DNA of 51,894 nucleotides from an uncultured Azospirillum sp. (lineage in GTDB: Bacteria > Pseudomonadota > Alphaproteobacteria > Azospirillales > Azospirillaceae): assembly GCF_946480385.1 (NCBI RefSeq), contig NZ_CAMLJP010000037.1, forward strand, positions 1 to 51,894, in the 5' to 3' direction. Both the position numbers and the translations under genes were made by a program. Below the pieces are notes generated by a model, which was given only the letters and a program-made list of their open reading frames with translations, was not told the origin of the DNA and made no database searches. Positions 15,582-24,807 of the stretch are shown in pieces; positions within the stretch are counted from its first letter, which is position 1, and every line of letters starts with the position of its first letter.

Positions 15582-16268
15582 ATGAGCCTCATGAACGGTC
15601 CCTCCATCGCGCCGTCCCCCGGCATGAACGCCCCTCAGCCCCAACCGCCGTCCGAAGAACCGGCCGGCGCCCGGCCGCTGATCGTCGTGGTGATGGGTGT
15701 GGCCGGCTGCGGCAAGTCCAGCGTCGGCCAGACCCTGGCCCTGGCCCTGGGCCATGAATTCGTCGAGGGCGACGCCCACCACCCGCCCGCCAACATCGAG
15801 AAGATGTCGGCCGGCATCCCGCTGACCGACGCCGACCGCGACGGCTGGCTGGGCACGCTGGCCGGCTTCATCGCCGATGCCGACCGCGAGGGCCGGGGGC
15901 TGGTCGTCGCCTGTTCGGCGCTGAAGCGGCGCTATCGCGACAAGCTGCGCGGCGACTGCAAGCGGGTGGTGTTCCTGCATTTGCACGGCGACAAGGCGCT
16001 GATCGCCTCGCGCATGGGGGCGCGGACCGCCCATTTCATGCCGATGGCCCTGGTCGACAGCCAGTTCGCCGACCTGGAGATGCCGGCGGCCGACGAACCG
16101 GTGCTGTCCTACGAGGTGACGCTGCCGGCCGAGGCCATCGTCGCCGATGCGCATGCCCGCCTGACCGGCGGTGAAGAAATGAACGTTAGCGGCTCCGCCG
16201 CTGGCCTGGAGAATAGCGGCCTCGCCGCTGGGGAGAATAGCGGCTCCGCCGCTGGGAGGAACGCATGA
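15582..16268 (+). CDS. gntK: Gluconokinase with extended termini
   Basis: Phosphorylates gluconate to 6-phosphogluconate. The P-loop GVAGCGKS is at residues 39-46, followed by FVEGDAHHPPANIEKMSAGIPLTDADRDGWL, the gluconate-binding block of GntK. CSALKRRYRDKLR and the lid-like SRMGARTAHFMP also fit. The catalytic core is of normal length (about 170 residues), but an N-terminal extension of about 30 residues rich in Pro is predicted; ATG 15594 or 15624 are possible starts. The last 28 codons are made of three tandem hairpin repeats. Its stop overlaps the dctQ start (ATGA), so this tail also carries the dctQ ribosome-binding site. Confidence 0.93.
   Translation: MSLMNGPSIAPSPGMNAPQPQPPSEEPAGARPLIVVVMGVAGCGKSSVGQTLALALGHEFVEGDAHHPPANIEKMSAGIPLTDADRDGWLGTLAGFIADADREGRGLVVACSALKRRYRDKLRGDCKRVVFLHLHGDKALIASRMGARTAHFMPMALVDSQFADLEMPAADEPVLSYEVTLPAEAIVADAHARLTGGEEMNVSGSAAGLENSGLAAGENSGSAAGRNA
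16188..16253 (+). repeat. Three tandem mini-hairpin repeats at the 3' end of gntK
   Basis: AGCGGC-NNN-GCCGCT occurs at 16188-16202, 16215-16229 and 16239-16253, with spacings of 27 and 24 bp. Each unit is a 6-bp stem with a 3-base loop, preceded in the last two by GAGAAT. Translated, they give the peptide repeat SGSAAG / SGLAAG / SGSAAG. The array ends just before the GGGAGGA ribosome-binding site of dctQ and could control its access. Confidence 0.85.
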
Positions 16269-16867
16269 AGCGCGTTGCTGATCTGCTGGAGCGGGTCACC
16301 GAATGGATCATGGCGCTGATGCTGGCGGTCATGGTCGGTCTCGTCTTCGGCAACGTCGTCCTGCGCTATGTCTTCAACAGCGGCATCGTCGCTGCTGAGG
16401 AGATCGCGCGGCTGATGTTCGTCTGGCTGGTGTTCCTGGGCGCCACCGTGGCGCTGCGCCACCAGCGGCATCTGGGGCTGGAGATCCTGCAGAGCCGCCT
16501 GCCGGCCAAGGTGCGGCGGGCCTGCGCGGTGATCGCGCACCTGATGATGCTGTACGCCCTGTGGCTGTTCGTGCAGGGCAGCTGGATCCAGCTGCTGATC
16601 GGGATGGAGACCTTCTCCACCGTCCTGCGCTTCCCCATGGCCTTCTATGCGGCCGCAGGCTTCTTCCCGGCCATCGCCATGGCGCTGATCGTGCTGGCGA
16701 ACCTGGTGCGGATCGTCACCAACCAGCCGGGCGCCCGCGTCCCCGGCGACCCCGACACCACGCTGGACCATCCGGACTCGCACGGACCCGCCGTTGCCCC
16801 GCCGGCACCCGCCGGACATGGCGCCGGCCATCCGGCCGGCCACGGTGCGGCCGCCGCCAAGCACTGA
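16265..16867 (+). CDS. TRAP transporter small permease subunit (DctQ family) with His-rich tail
   Basis: A 200-residue inner-membrane protein with four hydrophobic segments: about 13-35 (WIMALMLAVMVGLVFGNVVL), 48-64 (ARLMFVWLVFLGATVAL), 88-108 (VIAHLMMLYALWLFVQG) and 127-150 (AFYAAAGFFPAIAMALIVLA). FNSGIVAAEEIARLMFVWLVFLG is the DctQ family block. The last 35 or so residues form a soluble Pro/Ala/Gly tail with seven histidines, unusual for DctQ. It is translationally coupled to gntK and followed by the large permease and binding protein, so gluconate or a related sugar acid is the probable substrate. Confidence 0.92.
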   Translation: MKRVADLLERVTEWIMALMLAVMVGLVFGNVVLRYVFNSGIVAAEEIARLMFVWLVFLGATVALRHQRHLGLEILQSRLPAKVRRACAVIAHLMMLYALWLFVQGSWIQLLIGMETFSTVLRFPMAFYAAAGFFPAIAMALIVLANLVRIVTNQPGARVPGDPDTTLDHPDSHGPAVAPPAPAGHGAGHPAGHGAAAAKH

Positions 16868-16906
16868 GCCCAGACCAACAGATTTCCTGCGGACGGAGAC
16901 GCCGCC

Positions 16907-18184
16907 ATGACGCTCACCATCTTCCTGGGCTCGCTGTTCGGCTTCATGCTGCTCGGCATGCCCATCGCCTTCGCGCTGATGCTGACCGGCGTCGCGCTGA
17001 TGGTCCACCTCGACTTCTTCGACGCCCAGCTGGTCGCCCAGAACATGCTGAGCGGCGCCGACAACTATCCGCTGATGGCGGTGCCCTTCTTCATCCTGGC
17101 CGGCGAGCTGATGAACGCCGGCGGCATCTCGCAGCGCATCATCAACCTGGCGGTCAGCCTGGTCGGCCACATCAAGGGCGGTCTGGGATACGTCACCATC
17201 GGCGCCTCGGTGATGCTGGCCAGCCTGTCCGGTTCGGCCATCGCCGACACCGCCGCGCTGGCGACGCTGCTGATCCCGATGATGCGCGACCACGGCTATC
17301 CGGTGCCGCGTTCGGCCGGTCTGATCGCGTCGGGCGGCATCATCGCCCCGATCATTCCGCCCAGCATGCCCTTCATCATCTTCGGCGTGACCACCAACAC
17401 CTCGATCAGCGCGCTGTTCATGGGCGGCATCGTGCCCGGCCTGCTGATGGGCATCGGCCTTGTCTGCGCCTGGGTCTTCGTCTGCCGCGACATGACGGTG
17501 AAGCTGCAGCCGAAGGCGAGCGGACGCGTGCGGCTGAAGGCGCTGGGCGACGGCGTCTGGGCGCTGGCGCTGCCGGTCATCATCATCGGCGGCCTGCGCG
17601 GCGGTATCTTCACGCCGACCGAGGCCGCGGTGGTCGCCGCCGTCTATTCGCTGTTCGTCGCGCTGTTCGTCTACCGGCAGGTCACGCTGCCGCAGCTGGT
17701 CCCGCTGCTGGTCCAGGCGGCGCGCACCACCAGCACGGTGATGTTCCTGTGCGCCGCCGCGCTGGTGTCGTCCTACATGGTGACGCTGGCCGACCTGCCG
17801 CAGCAGATGACCGAGCTGCTGGCCCCGCTGATGAGCCATCCCAAGCTGCTGATGCTGGCCATCGCCTTCCTGCTGCTGGCCGTCGGCACGGTGATGGACC
17901 TGACGCCGACCATCCTGGTGCTGGGTCCGGTGCTGACCCCGTTGGCGATCAAGGCCGGCATCGATCCGACCTATTTCGGCGTGATGTTCGTCCTGATCGG
18001 CACGCTGGGCCTGATCCATCCGCCGGTCTGCACGGTGCTGAACGTGGTGTGCGGCGTCGCCCGCATTTCGCTGGAAAGCGCCACCAAGGGCATCTGGCCC
18101 TTCCTGCTGACCTACATCGTCCTGCTTGGCCTGATGATCGCCGTGCCGGAGATCATCACCATGCCGCTGCACCTGTTCCACTGA
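16907..18184 (+). CDS. TRAP transporter large permease subunit (DctM family)
   Basis: 425 residues, essentially all membrane. Family blocks include LFGFMLLGMPIAFALMLTG at the start, MLSGADNYPLMAVPFFILAGELMN, SASVMLASLSGSAIADTAALATLLIP-like sequence around residues 105-125, GGIIAPIIPPSMPFIIFG and FGVMFVLIGTLGLIHPPV. DctM subunits drive substrate uptake with the Na+ or H+ gradient. The start at 16907 has GGACGGAG upstream and a 39-bp gap from dctQ. Complete and ordinary; the substrate is inferred only from the gnt neighbours. Confidence 0.94.
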   Translation: MTLTIFLGSLFGFMLLGMPIAFALMLTGVALMVHLDFFDAQLVAQNMLSGADNYPLMAVPFFILAGELMNAGGISQRIINLAVSLVGHIKGGLGYVTIGASVMLASLSGSAIADTAALATLLIPMMRDHGYPVPRSAGLIASGGIIAPIIPPSMPFIIFGVTTNTSISALFMGGIVPGLLMGIGLVCAWVFVCRDMTVKLQPKASGRVRLKALGDGVWALALPVIIIGGLRGGIFTPTEAAVVAAVYSLFVALFVYRQVTLPQLVPLLVQAARTTSTVMFLCAAALVSSYMVTLADLPQQMTELLAPLMSHPKLLMLAIAFLLLAVGTVMDLTPTILVLGPVLTPLAIKAGIDPTYFGVMFVLIGTLGLIHPPVCTVLNVVCGVARISLESATKGIWPFLLTYIVLLGLMIAVPEIITMPLHLFH

Positions 18185-18228
18185 GATCAACCAAAACGAA
18201 ACACCAGACGTTAAGGGAGTTCGACACC

Positions 18229-19248
18229 ATGTTCCGCAAACTGCTGCTCGCCACCGGCATCGCCGCCGCACTGCTCGCCCCGATCGCCGCCTCGACGACC
18301 GCTGCCGCCCAGGACGTGAAGACCCGCATCATCCGCTTCGGCTACGGCCTGTCGGAGAACAGCAACCAGGGCCGCGCGGTGAAGTATTTCGCCGAGGAAC
18401 TCTCCAAGCGCAGCGGCGGCAAGCTCAAGCTGAAGGGTTTCGGCGACGCCAGCCTGGGCAGCGACATCCAGATGCAGAACGCCCTGATCGGCGGGGCGCA
18501 GGAGATGATGGTCGGCTCCACCGCCACGCTGGTCGGCATCGTCAAGGATTTCGGCGTCTACGACCTGCCCTTCCTGTTCAACAACGAGAAGGAAGCCGAC
18601 GCCGTTCTGGACGGTCCGTTCGGCGAGAAGCTGCTGAAGTCGCTGAACGACAAGGGGCTGGTCGGGCTGGTCTATTGGGAGAACGGCTTCCGCAACCTGA
18701 CCAACAGCAAGCGGCCGATCACCAAGGTCGAGGACATGGGCGGCATCAAGCTGCGCGTGATGCAGAACCCGGTCTACATCGACATGTTCAACCGCTTCGG
18801 CGCCAACGCGGTGCCGCTGGCCTTCTCCGAACTGTTCACCGCGCTGGAGACCGGCACGGTCGACGGCCAGGAGAATCCGGTCACCACCATCCAGTCGTCC
18901 AAGTTCTATGAAGTCCAGAAGTACCTGACCATCTCCCGCCACGTCTACAGCCCGTGGATCATGCTGGCCAGCAAGCGCTGGTACGACGGCCTGTCGGCGG
19001 ACGAGAAGAAGATCCTGAACGAGGCCGCCGTCGCCTCGCGCGATTTCGAGCGCAAGGACAGCCGCGAGGCCTCGGCGCAGAGCGTGGCCTACCTGAAGGA
19101 AAAGGGCATGCAGATCAACGAGCTGAGCCCGGCCGAGCTGGAGCGCATGCGCGAGATGGTCAAGCCCGCCTTCGACAAGTACGCCGCCGACGGCGGTGCC
19201 GAGGTGCTGAAGGAGCTGCAGGCCGCCATCGCCGCCGCCCGGAAGTAA
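18229..19248 (+). CDS. TRAP transporter periplasmic solute-binding protein (DctP family)
   Basis: 339 residues with a signal peptide (MFRKLLLATGIAAALLAPIAASTTAAAQ, cleavage after about 27). DctP blocks include IIRFGYGLSENSNQGRAVKYFAEEL, GGIKLRVMQNPVYIDMFNRFGANAVPLAFSELFTALETGTVDGQENPV and PWIMLASKRW. The Arg in 'KLRVM' is the residue that normally grips the substrate carboxylate, which fits a sugar acid. The start at 18229 has AAGGGAG upstream; the frame is open much further 5' but that is shadow sequence over dctM. It is the last gene of the gnt-TRAP operon and is followed by a strong terminator. Confidence 0.94.
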   Translation: MFRKLLLATGIAAALLAPIAASTTAAAQDVKTRIIRFGYGLSENSNQGRAVKYFAEELSKRSGGKLKLKGFGDASLGSDIQMQNALIGGAQEMMVGSTATLVGIVKDFGVYDLPFLFNNEKEADAVLDGPFGEKLLKSLNDKGLVGLVYWENGFRNLTNSKRPITKVEDMGGIKLRVMQNPVYIDMFNRFGANAVPLAFSELFTALETGTVDGQENPVTTIQSSKFYEVQKYLTISRHVYSPWIMLASKRWYDGLSADEKKILNEAAVASRDFERKDSREASAQSVAYLKEKGMQINELSPAELERMREMVKPAFDKYAADGGAEVLKELQAAIAAARK

Positions 19249-19274
19249 TCACGGGCGACTTGGCGTGACGGTGT

Positions 19275-19318
19275 GAAGGGGGCGGACCGGGACGACCGGT
19301 TCGCCCCCTTCGTTTTTT
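19275..19318 (+). terminator. Rho-independent terminator of the gntK-TRAP operon
   Basis: A 16-bp stem (19275-19290 with 19296-19311, one mismatch) with a 5-base loop, followed by G and six T residues. It begins 27 bp after the dctP stop. Confidence 0.92.
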
Positions 19319-19567
19319 GAGCAACATTCGGAAAGGCAGTAAGAAATAAACAAATCGCGGAAGGATTTGTCCAGTGACATCGCCTCTGAAAACATAGTGG
19401 AAGATATGATACGAACGACTTTCGAGCGAGTGTTTAGGAATGGTTCGCAATATCGCAATCTTATCGCAGCATCTTTTTTCGGGTTATTTACGCGAATTTA
19501 ACGGTAAATCGTCAAACTGTGGCCTGGACTGATATATCGTCACTCGGATGTGTCGCGGGGAAGGCTC

Positions 19568-21652
19568 ATGTTCAAGAAGCTGCCTTTGGTGACCAAGCTG
19601 GTGCTTGCGATCGGCTTTGTTCTCCTGGTCGGATTGAGTTTGGGTACAGTGGTGATATCCGCCAAGAGCGGGGAGGATACCGACGCGCTGTCCTTTCAGG
19701 CTGGCGAGGAGTTGGGCAAGTATCATGCCGCCACCGTCGAACGGCGGCTGAACGAGGCGATGAACGTCAGCCGGCTCGTTAGCACCACTCTGCTTGCCCT
19801 GAAGCACCAGGGAGTCGTCGATCGTGACAAATTGAGCGAGTGGCTGAAAAGCCTGCTGGTTGCCGATCCCAAACTGCTGGGTGTTTGGGTGGGCATGGAG
19901 CCGAACGCTCTCGATGGCAGGGACAAGGATTTCGTAAACGCCCCCACCGGAGACTCCACCGGACGATTCATACCGTATTGGAACAGGGTCGGCGACAAGA
20001 TCAACTATCAGCCGCTGTCCCATTATGAAAGCTCCGGCCCTGACGGCTTTTACTATAACGAAGCCAAGCGCACAAAGCGTGAAGTCATCGTCGAGCCTTA
20101 TTCATATCTTGTCGCCGGCAAAAATGTCCTGATGGTGTCGCTTGTCGTTCCGATCATGGAAGACGGCAAAGTCATTGGCGTTGCCGGCGTGGACATCGCC
20201 AACGACCAAATCTGGAATGAACTGAAAGCCGCGAAGCCGTTTGAAACGGGATCGGTCTTCCTGATTTCGAATGGCGGCGCATGGGCGGCCTACAGCAATC
20301 CCGACCATCTGGGCAAACCGATCGTGGAGACCAACGCCCGGCTGAAGGAGGCGCTGCCCGCCATCCGCGAAGGTCGGACCTTCGCCCATTTCTCGGTGTC
20401 GGCCAGCCTGAAGACCGAGGTGAAGCAGCTGTTCAAGCCGGTCGTCATCGACGGCACGGGAACGCCCTGGTCGATCCTGGTCAATCTGCCGATCAACCGG
20501 ATCGAAATTCCGAAAAACGACTTGCGGACCTTCATCGCCGTCGGCGCGGTGCTGCTGACCGCCGGGCTGCTGCTGGCGCTGTGGCTGACCAGCCGCGTCG
20601 TGGTCGGCCAGCCGCTGCGCCGGGTCATCACCACCATCCAGGCGTTGACCTCCGGCCGGCACGACGTGGAGGTGACCGACCGCGACCGTTCCGACGAGAT
20701 CGGCGCGATCAACACTGCGCTGCAACTGTTCAAGGAGAATGCCGGCCGCGTCGCCGAGATGGAGGAGCAGCGCCGCCGGGACGAGGCGGAGGCCGCCGAG
20801 CGGCGCAGGCAGGAGCTGGCCCGGATGGCCGACCGGTTCGAGGGCACGGTCGGCGGCGTGGTCGCCAGTGTGGCCCAGCAGGCCGAGGCGATCCGCACCG
20901 ATTCGGAAGGGCTGTCGGCCATCGCCGAGCAGACCAACGCGCAGGCCTCTGCGGTCGCCAGCGCCGCCGACGTCGCCAGCAGCAACGTGCAGACGGTCGC
21001 CGCCGCGGCGGAGGAGCTGGCCCATTCCATCGAGGAAATCAACCAGCGCATCGCCGCCTCGTCGCGCATGGCGAACGACGCGGTGAGCGAGGTCGAGAAG
21101 ACCAACGGCACCGTCGCCGGGCTGGCCGAAGCGGCGCAGAAGATCGGCGACGTGGTGAACCTGATCCAGTCGATCGCCGGCCAGACCAACCTGCTGGCGC
21201 TGAACGCCACCATCGAAGCGGCGCGGGCGGGGGAGGCCGGCAAGGGCTTCGCCGTCGTGGCGCAGGAGGTGAAGAACCTCGCCAGCCAGACCGCCAAGGC
21301 GACGGAGGAGATCGCCGCCCAGATCGCCGAGATCCAGTCGGTCAGCGGCAGCGCCGTCGGCGCCATCCAGGCCATCGGCCGCACCATCCTCGGAATCAGC
21401 GAGACGGTCACCGCCGTCGCCGCCGCGGCGGAGGAGCAGGGGGCGGCGACCCGCGAGATCAGCCGCAACGTCCAGCAGGCCGCCGCCGGCACCCGCGAGG
21501 TGTCGACCAACATCGAGGGCGTCACCCGCGCCGCCAGCGAGACCGGCAGCATGGCCTCCCAGGCCCGCGCCGCCGCCGACACGCTGTCGCACCAGTCGGC
21601 GCAGCTGCGGACCGAAGTGCAGCGCTTCGTGGCGACGATCCGGGAGGGGTGA
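19568..21652 (+). CDS. Methyl-accepting chemotaxis protein with Cache-type sensor domain
   Basis: 694 residues from ATG 19568, with GGGGAAGG just upstream. A first membrane segment ([20 protein letters not shown], about 10-30) is followed by a periplasmic domain of about 285 residues with double-Cache features ([42 protein letters not shown]). The second membrane segment is about 320-342. A HAMP domain follows, then a coiled signalling domain with the canonical tip [36 protein letters not shown] near residues 537-570. There is no CheR-tethering pentapeptide at the end. It senses an extracellular small molecule, unidentified. The 249 bp upstream are less GC-rich and probably hold its promoter. 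Confidence 0.93.
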   Translation: MFKKLPLVTKLVLAIGFVLLVGLSLGTVVISAKSGEDTDALSFQAGEELGKYHAATVERRLNEAMNVSRLVSTTLLALKHQGVVDRDKLSEWLKSLLVADPKLLGVWVGMEPNALDGRDKDFVNAPTGDSTGRFIPYWNRVGDKINYQPLSHYESSGPDGFYYNEAKRTKREVIVEPYSYLVAGKNVLMVSLVVPIMEDGKVIGVAGVDIANDQIWNELKAAKPFETGSVFLISNGGAWAAYSNPDHLGKPIVETNARLKEALPAIREGRTFAHFSVSASLKTEVKQLFKPVVIDGTGTPWSILVNLPINRIEIPKNDLRTFIAVGAVLLTAGLLLALWLTSRVVVGQPLRRVITTIQALTSGRHDVEVTDRDRSDEIGAINTALQLFKENAGRVAEMEEQRRRDEAEAAERRRQELARMADRFEGTVGGVVASVAQQAEAIRTDSEGLSAIAEQTNAQASAVASAADVASSNVQTVAAAAEELAHSIEEINQRIAASSRMANDAVSEVEKTNGTVAGLAEAAQKIGDVVNLIQSIAGQTNLLALNATIEAARAGEAGKGFAVVAQEVKNLASQTAKATEEIAAQIAEIQSVSGSAVGAIQAIGRTILGISETVTAVAAAAEEQGAATREISRNVQQAAAGTREVSTNIEGVTRAASETGSMASQARAAADTLSHQSAQLRTEVQRFVATIREG

Positions 21653-21662
21653 GGTGTGGTGT

Positions 21663-21688
21663 GTGGGGGCGGCTGACGACGCCCCCAC
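21663..21688. terminator. Stem-loop between the convergent chemoreceptor and pcaG genes
   Basis: A perfect 9-bp GC stem (21663-21671 with 21680-21688) with an 8-base loop in a 51-bp convergent gap. There is no U-run on either strand. Its position suggests a bidirectional terminator. Confidence 0.55.
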
Positions 21689-21703
21689 CTGACCCCGCTC
21701 CCC

Positions 21704-22261
21704 TCAACAGTCGAAGAACACCGTCTCCCCTTCGCCCTGCAAGCGGATGTCGAAGCGGTAGACCACGCCGCCCGGCACCTCGGCGCGCTGGGCGATCAGG
21801 GTGTTGCGGCGGTCGTCGGGGACGGTCGCCAGCACCGGATCCTCGGCGTTTGCCGCCGTCTCGTCGGAGAAGTGCAGGCGGGTGAAGGCGTGGCTCAGCA
21901 TGCCGCGGGCGAACACTGTCACCGCGATGTGCGGGGCGTGGCCGGGGTCGCAGGCGCCCGGCTTCACCGTGTCGAAGAAATAATAGCCCGCGTCGTTGGT
22001 GCCGCAGCGGCCGAAGCCGGCGGCTCCGGGGGCGTGCTTGCCGTCGGCGCCGGCCTGCCAGATCTCCACCACGCAGTCGCGGATCGGCGCGCCCTCGCCG
22101 TCGGTGACGACGCCTTCGATGCGGATGTGTTCGCCCGGCGTGTCGCGGGTGGCCAGCCGGTTGGTCGCCAGCGGGCGGCGGCCGTAGAGTTCCGGGGTCC
22201 AGGCATAGGCGAAATAGGGGCCGACGGTCTGGGACGGGGTCTGTTTCAGCATCGTGGTCAT
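21704..22261 (-). CDS. pcaG: Protocatechuate 3,4-dioxygenase, alpha subunit
   Basis: 185 residues. The N-terminal TPSQTVGPYFAYAWTPELYG, the central EGVVTDGEGAPIRDCVVEIWQAGADGKH and FGRCGTNDAGYYFFDTVKPGA are the conserved intradiol-dioxygenase blocks. The iron-ligand His-x-His of the beta subunit is absent, as expected for the non-catalytic alpha chain. It pairs with PcaH, 6 bp upstream in the operon, to open the protocatechuate ring to 3-carboxy-cis,cis-muconate. It is the last gene of the pca run. ATG 22261 is used; ATG 22252 is possible. Confidence 0.95.
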   Translation of the reverse strand: MTTMLKQTPSQTVGPYFAYAWTPELYGRRPLATNRLATRDTPGEHIRIEGVVTDGEGAPIRDCVVEIWQAGADGKHAPGAAGFGRCGTNDAGYYFFDTVKPGACDPGHAPHIAVTVFARGMLSHAFTRLHFSDETAANAEDPVLATVPDDRRNTLIAQRAEVPGGVVYRFDIRLQGEGETVFFDC

Positions 22262-22267
22262 CTCGGG

Positions 22268-22990
22268 TCAGCCCTCCATCGGCGTGGCCTGGCGTCCGCG
22301 CAGGACGATGTCGAATTCATAGCCGAGCGCCCACAGCGGCTCCGTCACGTCGATGGAGAAGCGGGAGACCAACAGCTCGCGCGCGCCCTCCGGCACCCCG
22401 TTGTAGATGGGATCGAGCGGCAGCAGCGGGTCGCCCGGGAAATACATCTGGGTGACCAGACGGGTCAGGAAGGACGGCCCGAACAGCGAGAAATGGATGT
22501 GCGCCGGACGCCAGGCATTGTGGTGGTTGCCCCAGGGATAGGCGCCGGGCTTGATCGTGGTGAAGCGATAGCGGCCCTCGGCGTCGGTGATGCAGCGGCC
22601 GGCCCCGAAGAAGTTGGGGTCGAGCGGCGCGTCATGCTGGTCCCAGCGGTGGACGTAGCGGCCGCAGGCGTTGGCCTGCCAGATCTCCAGCAGCGTGTGC
22701 GGCACCGGCCGGCCGTTCTCGTCGAGCACGCGGCCGGTGACGATCATGCGCTCGCCGATCGGCTCGCCGTTGACGCGGCCGTTCTTCGTCAGGTCGCTGT
22801 CCAGCGCGTCGACGCTGTCATGGCCGAAAACCGGGCCGGTGCGGACCGACAGGCACTGCTTCATCGGGATCAGCGGCTTGGACGGCGAGCGCAGCACCGT
22901 CGACTTGTAGAGCGGCGACAGGTAGGGCGGGTGTTGCGCCCAATCGCGGGGGCGGAAATCGCCCTCCTGCTCGTGAACGGCTGTGTCCAT
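22268..22990 (-). CDS. pcaH: Protocatechuate 3,4-dioxygenase, beta subunit
   Basis: 240 residues, the iron-bearing chain. Expected ligands are visible: a Tyr in NACGRYVHRWDQ, a Tyr in KPGAYPWGN and the two His in RPAHIHFSLFG. HNAWRPAHIHFS is the intradiol dioxygenase signature. ATG 22990 has GGAGG about 9 bases upstream. It sits after pcaB and before pcaG in the same operon and cleaves protocatechuate between the hydroxyls using O2 and non-haem Fe(III). Confidence 0.97.
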   Translation of the reverse strand: MDTAVHEQEGDFRPRDWAQHPPYLSPLYKSTVLRSPSKPLIPMKQCLSVRTGPVFGHDSVDALDSDLTKNGRVNGEPIGERMIVTGRVLDENGRPVPHTLLEIWQANACGRYVHRWDQHDAPLDPNFFGAGRCITDAEGRYRFTTIKPGAYPWGNHHNAWRPAHIHFSLFGPSFLTRLVTQMYFPGDPLLPLDPIYNGVPEGARELLVSRFSIDVTEPLWALGYEFDIVLRGRQATPMEG

Positions 22991-23014
22991 CTCGGGTGTC
23001 CTCCTTGGCGGCGG

Positions 23015-24388
23015 TCAGTTCTGCTGACGCTGTTGGGGTCTGTGGGTTTCCAGCACGCGGTCGATGAAATGGCCGGCGGAGCCGGTGTAGCGCAGCGGAT
23101 CGAACAGGCGGTCCAGCGCCTCGGCGCCCAGCGCCTGCACCACCTCGGCATCCTCGGCCAGCACGTCGCGCAGCGGGCGGGCGGTGTCGGCTGCGCGGCG
23201 GCTGGCCTCGGCGACGCGGGAATGGGCGGCCATCCGGCCCATGCGGTCGCCCAGCGCCATGGTGACGGCTTCGGCCAGGATCAGGCCGCGGGTCAGGTCG
23301 AGGTTGGCGCGCATGCGCTCGGCATCGATGGTCAGGCCGGCGACGGTCTCGCGGGCGTGGCGGGCGGCGCCGGCGACGAGGCGGCAGAGGTCGGGCAAGG
23401 CCTGCCACTCGGCATGCCAGCCGCCGAGGCCGCGTTCATGCTCCTGCACCTGCGCCGCCAGCAGCCCGCCGACCAGGGCCGGGGCGCGGATGGCGGTGGA
23501 GAGCAGGACGGCGCAGGACACCGGGTTGCGCTTGTGCGGCATGGTGGAGGAGCCGCCGCGGCCGGGGCCGCTGGGCTCGAAGGCTTCGGCGACCTCCATC
23601 TGCATCATCAGCGAGATGTCGCGGCCCAGCGTGCCGAGCGTGCCGGCGAGGATGCCGAGGGCCGACGCCAGTTCGGTGATGCGGTCGCGGCTGGCGTGCC
23701 AGGGCAGGGCGGGCAGGGGGAGGTCCAGCTCGCGCGCCAGGGCCTCCGCCACTGCCGGGCCGGTGTCGCCGAGGGCCGCCAGCGTGCCGGCGGCGCCGCC
23801 GAATTGCAGGGCGAGGCGGTCGCGGGCGGCGGCGATGCGCTGGCAGTCGCGGCCCAGCGCGTCGAGCCAGCCGGCGGCCTTCAGGCCGAAGGTGGTGGGC
23901 AGCGCGTGCTGCAGCCAGGTGCGGGCGACCATCGGCGTGGCGCGGTGGCGGTCGGCGAGGTCGGCCAACCCGTCGGCGAGCACCGCCAGATCGGCGTCGA
24001 GGCCATCGAGGAAGCGGCGCAATTGCAGCATCAGGCCGCTGTCCATCGCGTCCTGGCTGGTGGCGCCCCAATGGACGTAGCGCGACGCCTCCTCGTCGGC
24101 GGCCTTCACGCTGCGGGTCAGGTGCTTGACCATCGGGATGGCGGTGTTGCCGGCCAGCGCCGCCTCCGCCCCCAGCGCGGTCAGGTCGTAGAGGTCGGCC
24201 TTGCACGCCGCCTCGATGGCGGGGACGGCGAGGGCGGGGATGACGCCGACCGCCGCTTCGGCCCGTGCCAGCGCCGCCTCGAACTCCAGCATGCCCTGCA
24301 GCCGCGCCGCGGGAGAGAAGGCATCGGCCGCCGCGTCGCTGGTGAAGAGAGGGTCGAGCAATGGGTCGGAATAGCGGTCGGCGGTCAT
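23015..24388 (-). CDS. pcaB: 3-carboxy-cis,cis-muconate cycloisomerase
   Basis: 457 residues of the fumarase/aspartase superfamily. The signature GPGRGGSSTMPHKRNPVSC (catalytic Ser loop) is at about residues 267-285, preceded by ARTWLQHALPTTFGLKAAGWLDAL and the early block VHWGATSQDAMDSGLML. It converts carboxymuconate to gamma-carboxymuconolactone. ATG 24388 is chosen because AAGGGG lies about 9 bases upstream at the end of pcaC; a GTG at 24397 overlaps the pcaC stop and is the alternative. Length and blocks are normal. Confidence 0.95.
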   Translation of the reverse strand: MTADRYSDPLLDPLFTSDAAADAFSPAARLQGMLEFEAALARAEAAVGVIPALAVPAIEAACKADLYDLTALGAEAALAGNTAIPMVKHLTRSVKAADEEASRYVHWGATSQDAMDSGLMLQLRRFLDGLDADLAVLADGLADLADRHRATPMVARTWLQHALPTTFGLKAAGWLDALGRDCQRIAAARDRLALQFGGAAGTLAALGDTGPAVAEALARELDLPLPALPWHASRDRITELASALGILAGTLGTLGRDISLMMQMEVAEAFEPSGPGRGGSSTMPHKRNPVSCAVLLSTAIRAPALVGGLLAAQVQEHERGLGGWHAEWQALPDLCRLVAGAARHARETVAGLTIDAERMRANLDLTRGLILAEAVTMALGDRMGRMAAHSRVAEASRRAADTARPLRDVLAEDAEVVQALGAEALDRLFDPLRYTGSAGHFIDRVLETHRPQQRQQN

Positions 24389-24393
24389 GCGGC

Positions 24394-24807
24394 TCACCCC
24401 TTCTTCCCGTCCTCTTCGTCCATCTCGGCATAGACGGCGCGGGCCAGCGCTATCGCGTGGTTGGCGGCGGGGATGCCGGCATAGACGGCGGCCTGCATTA
24501 GGATTTCCTTCACCTCGTCGCGGGTGACGCCGGTGTTGCGGGTGGCGCGGATGTGCAGCTTCAGCTCGCCGTCCTTGCCCAGCGCCGCCAGCATGCCGAT
24601 GGTCAGCATGCTGCGCGTCCGGATGTCCAGCCCCGGCCGGGTCCAGATCTGGCCCCAGGCGGTCTTGGTGATGAATTCCTGGAAATCGGCGTCGAAGTCG
24701 GTGGCGCGCTCCAGCGAGCGGTCGACATGGGCGTCGCCCAGGACCGAACGGCGCACCGCCATGCCGCGGTCGTAGAGATCCCCATCCTTCATTTCAGGGT
24801 CGTTCAT
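24394..24807 (-). CDS. pcaC: 4-carboxymuconolactone decarboxylase
   Basis: 137 residues of the AhpD-like/CMD family. The N-terminal DLYDRGMAVRRSVLGDAHVDRSL and the core PGLDIRTRSMLTIGMLAALGKDGELKLHIRATRNTGVTRDEVKEILMQAAVYAGIPAANHAI are PcaC-specific, with the conserved Glu and His of the helical core. It decarboxylates carboxymuconolactone to the enol-lactone. It starts at ATG 24807, overlapping the pcaD stop as TGATG, so it is coupled to pcaD. It is not fused to PcaD as in the PcaL proteins of some actinobacteria. Confidence 0.95.
   Translation of the reverse strand: MNDPEMKDGDLYDRGMAVRRSVLGDAHVDRSLERATDFDADFQEFITKTAWGQIWTRPGLDIRTRSMLTIGMLAALGKDGELKLHIRATRNTGVTRDEVKEILMQAAVYAGIPAANHAIALARAVYAEMDEEDGKKG

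Noticed and set aside
16188..16253. Tandem repeats considered as a mini CRISPR array
   Set aside because: Units are 15-base hairpins with 9-12 base spacers inside a coding sequence, without cas genes; they fit a mini-hairpin repeat, not CRISPR.
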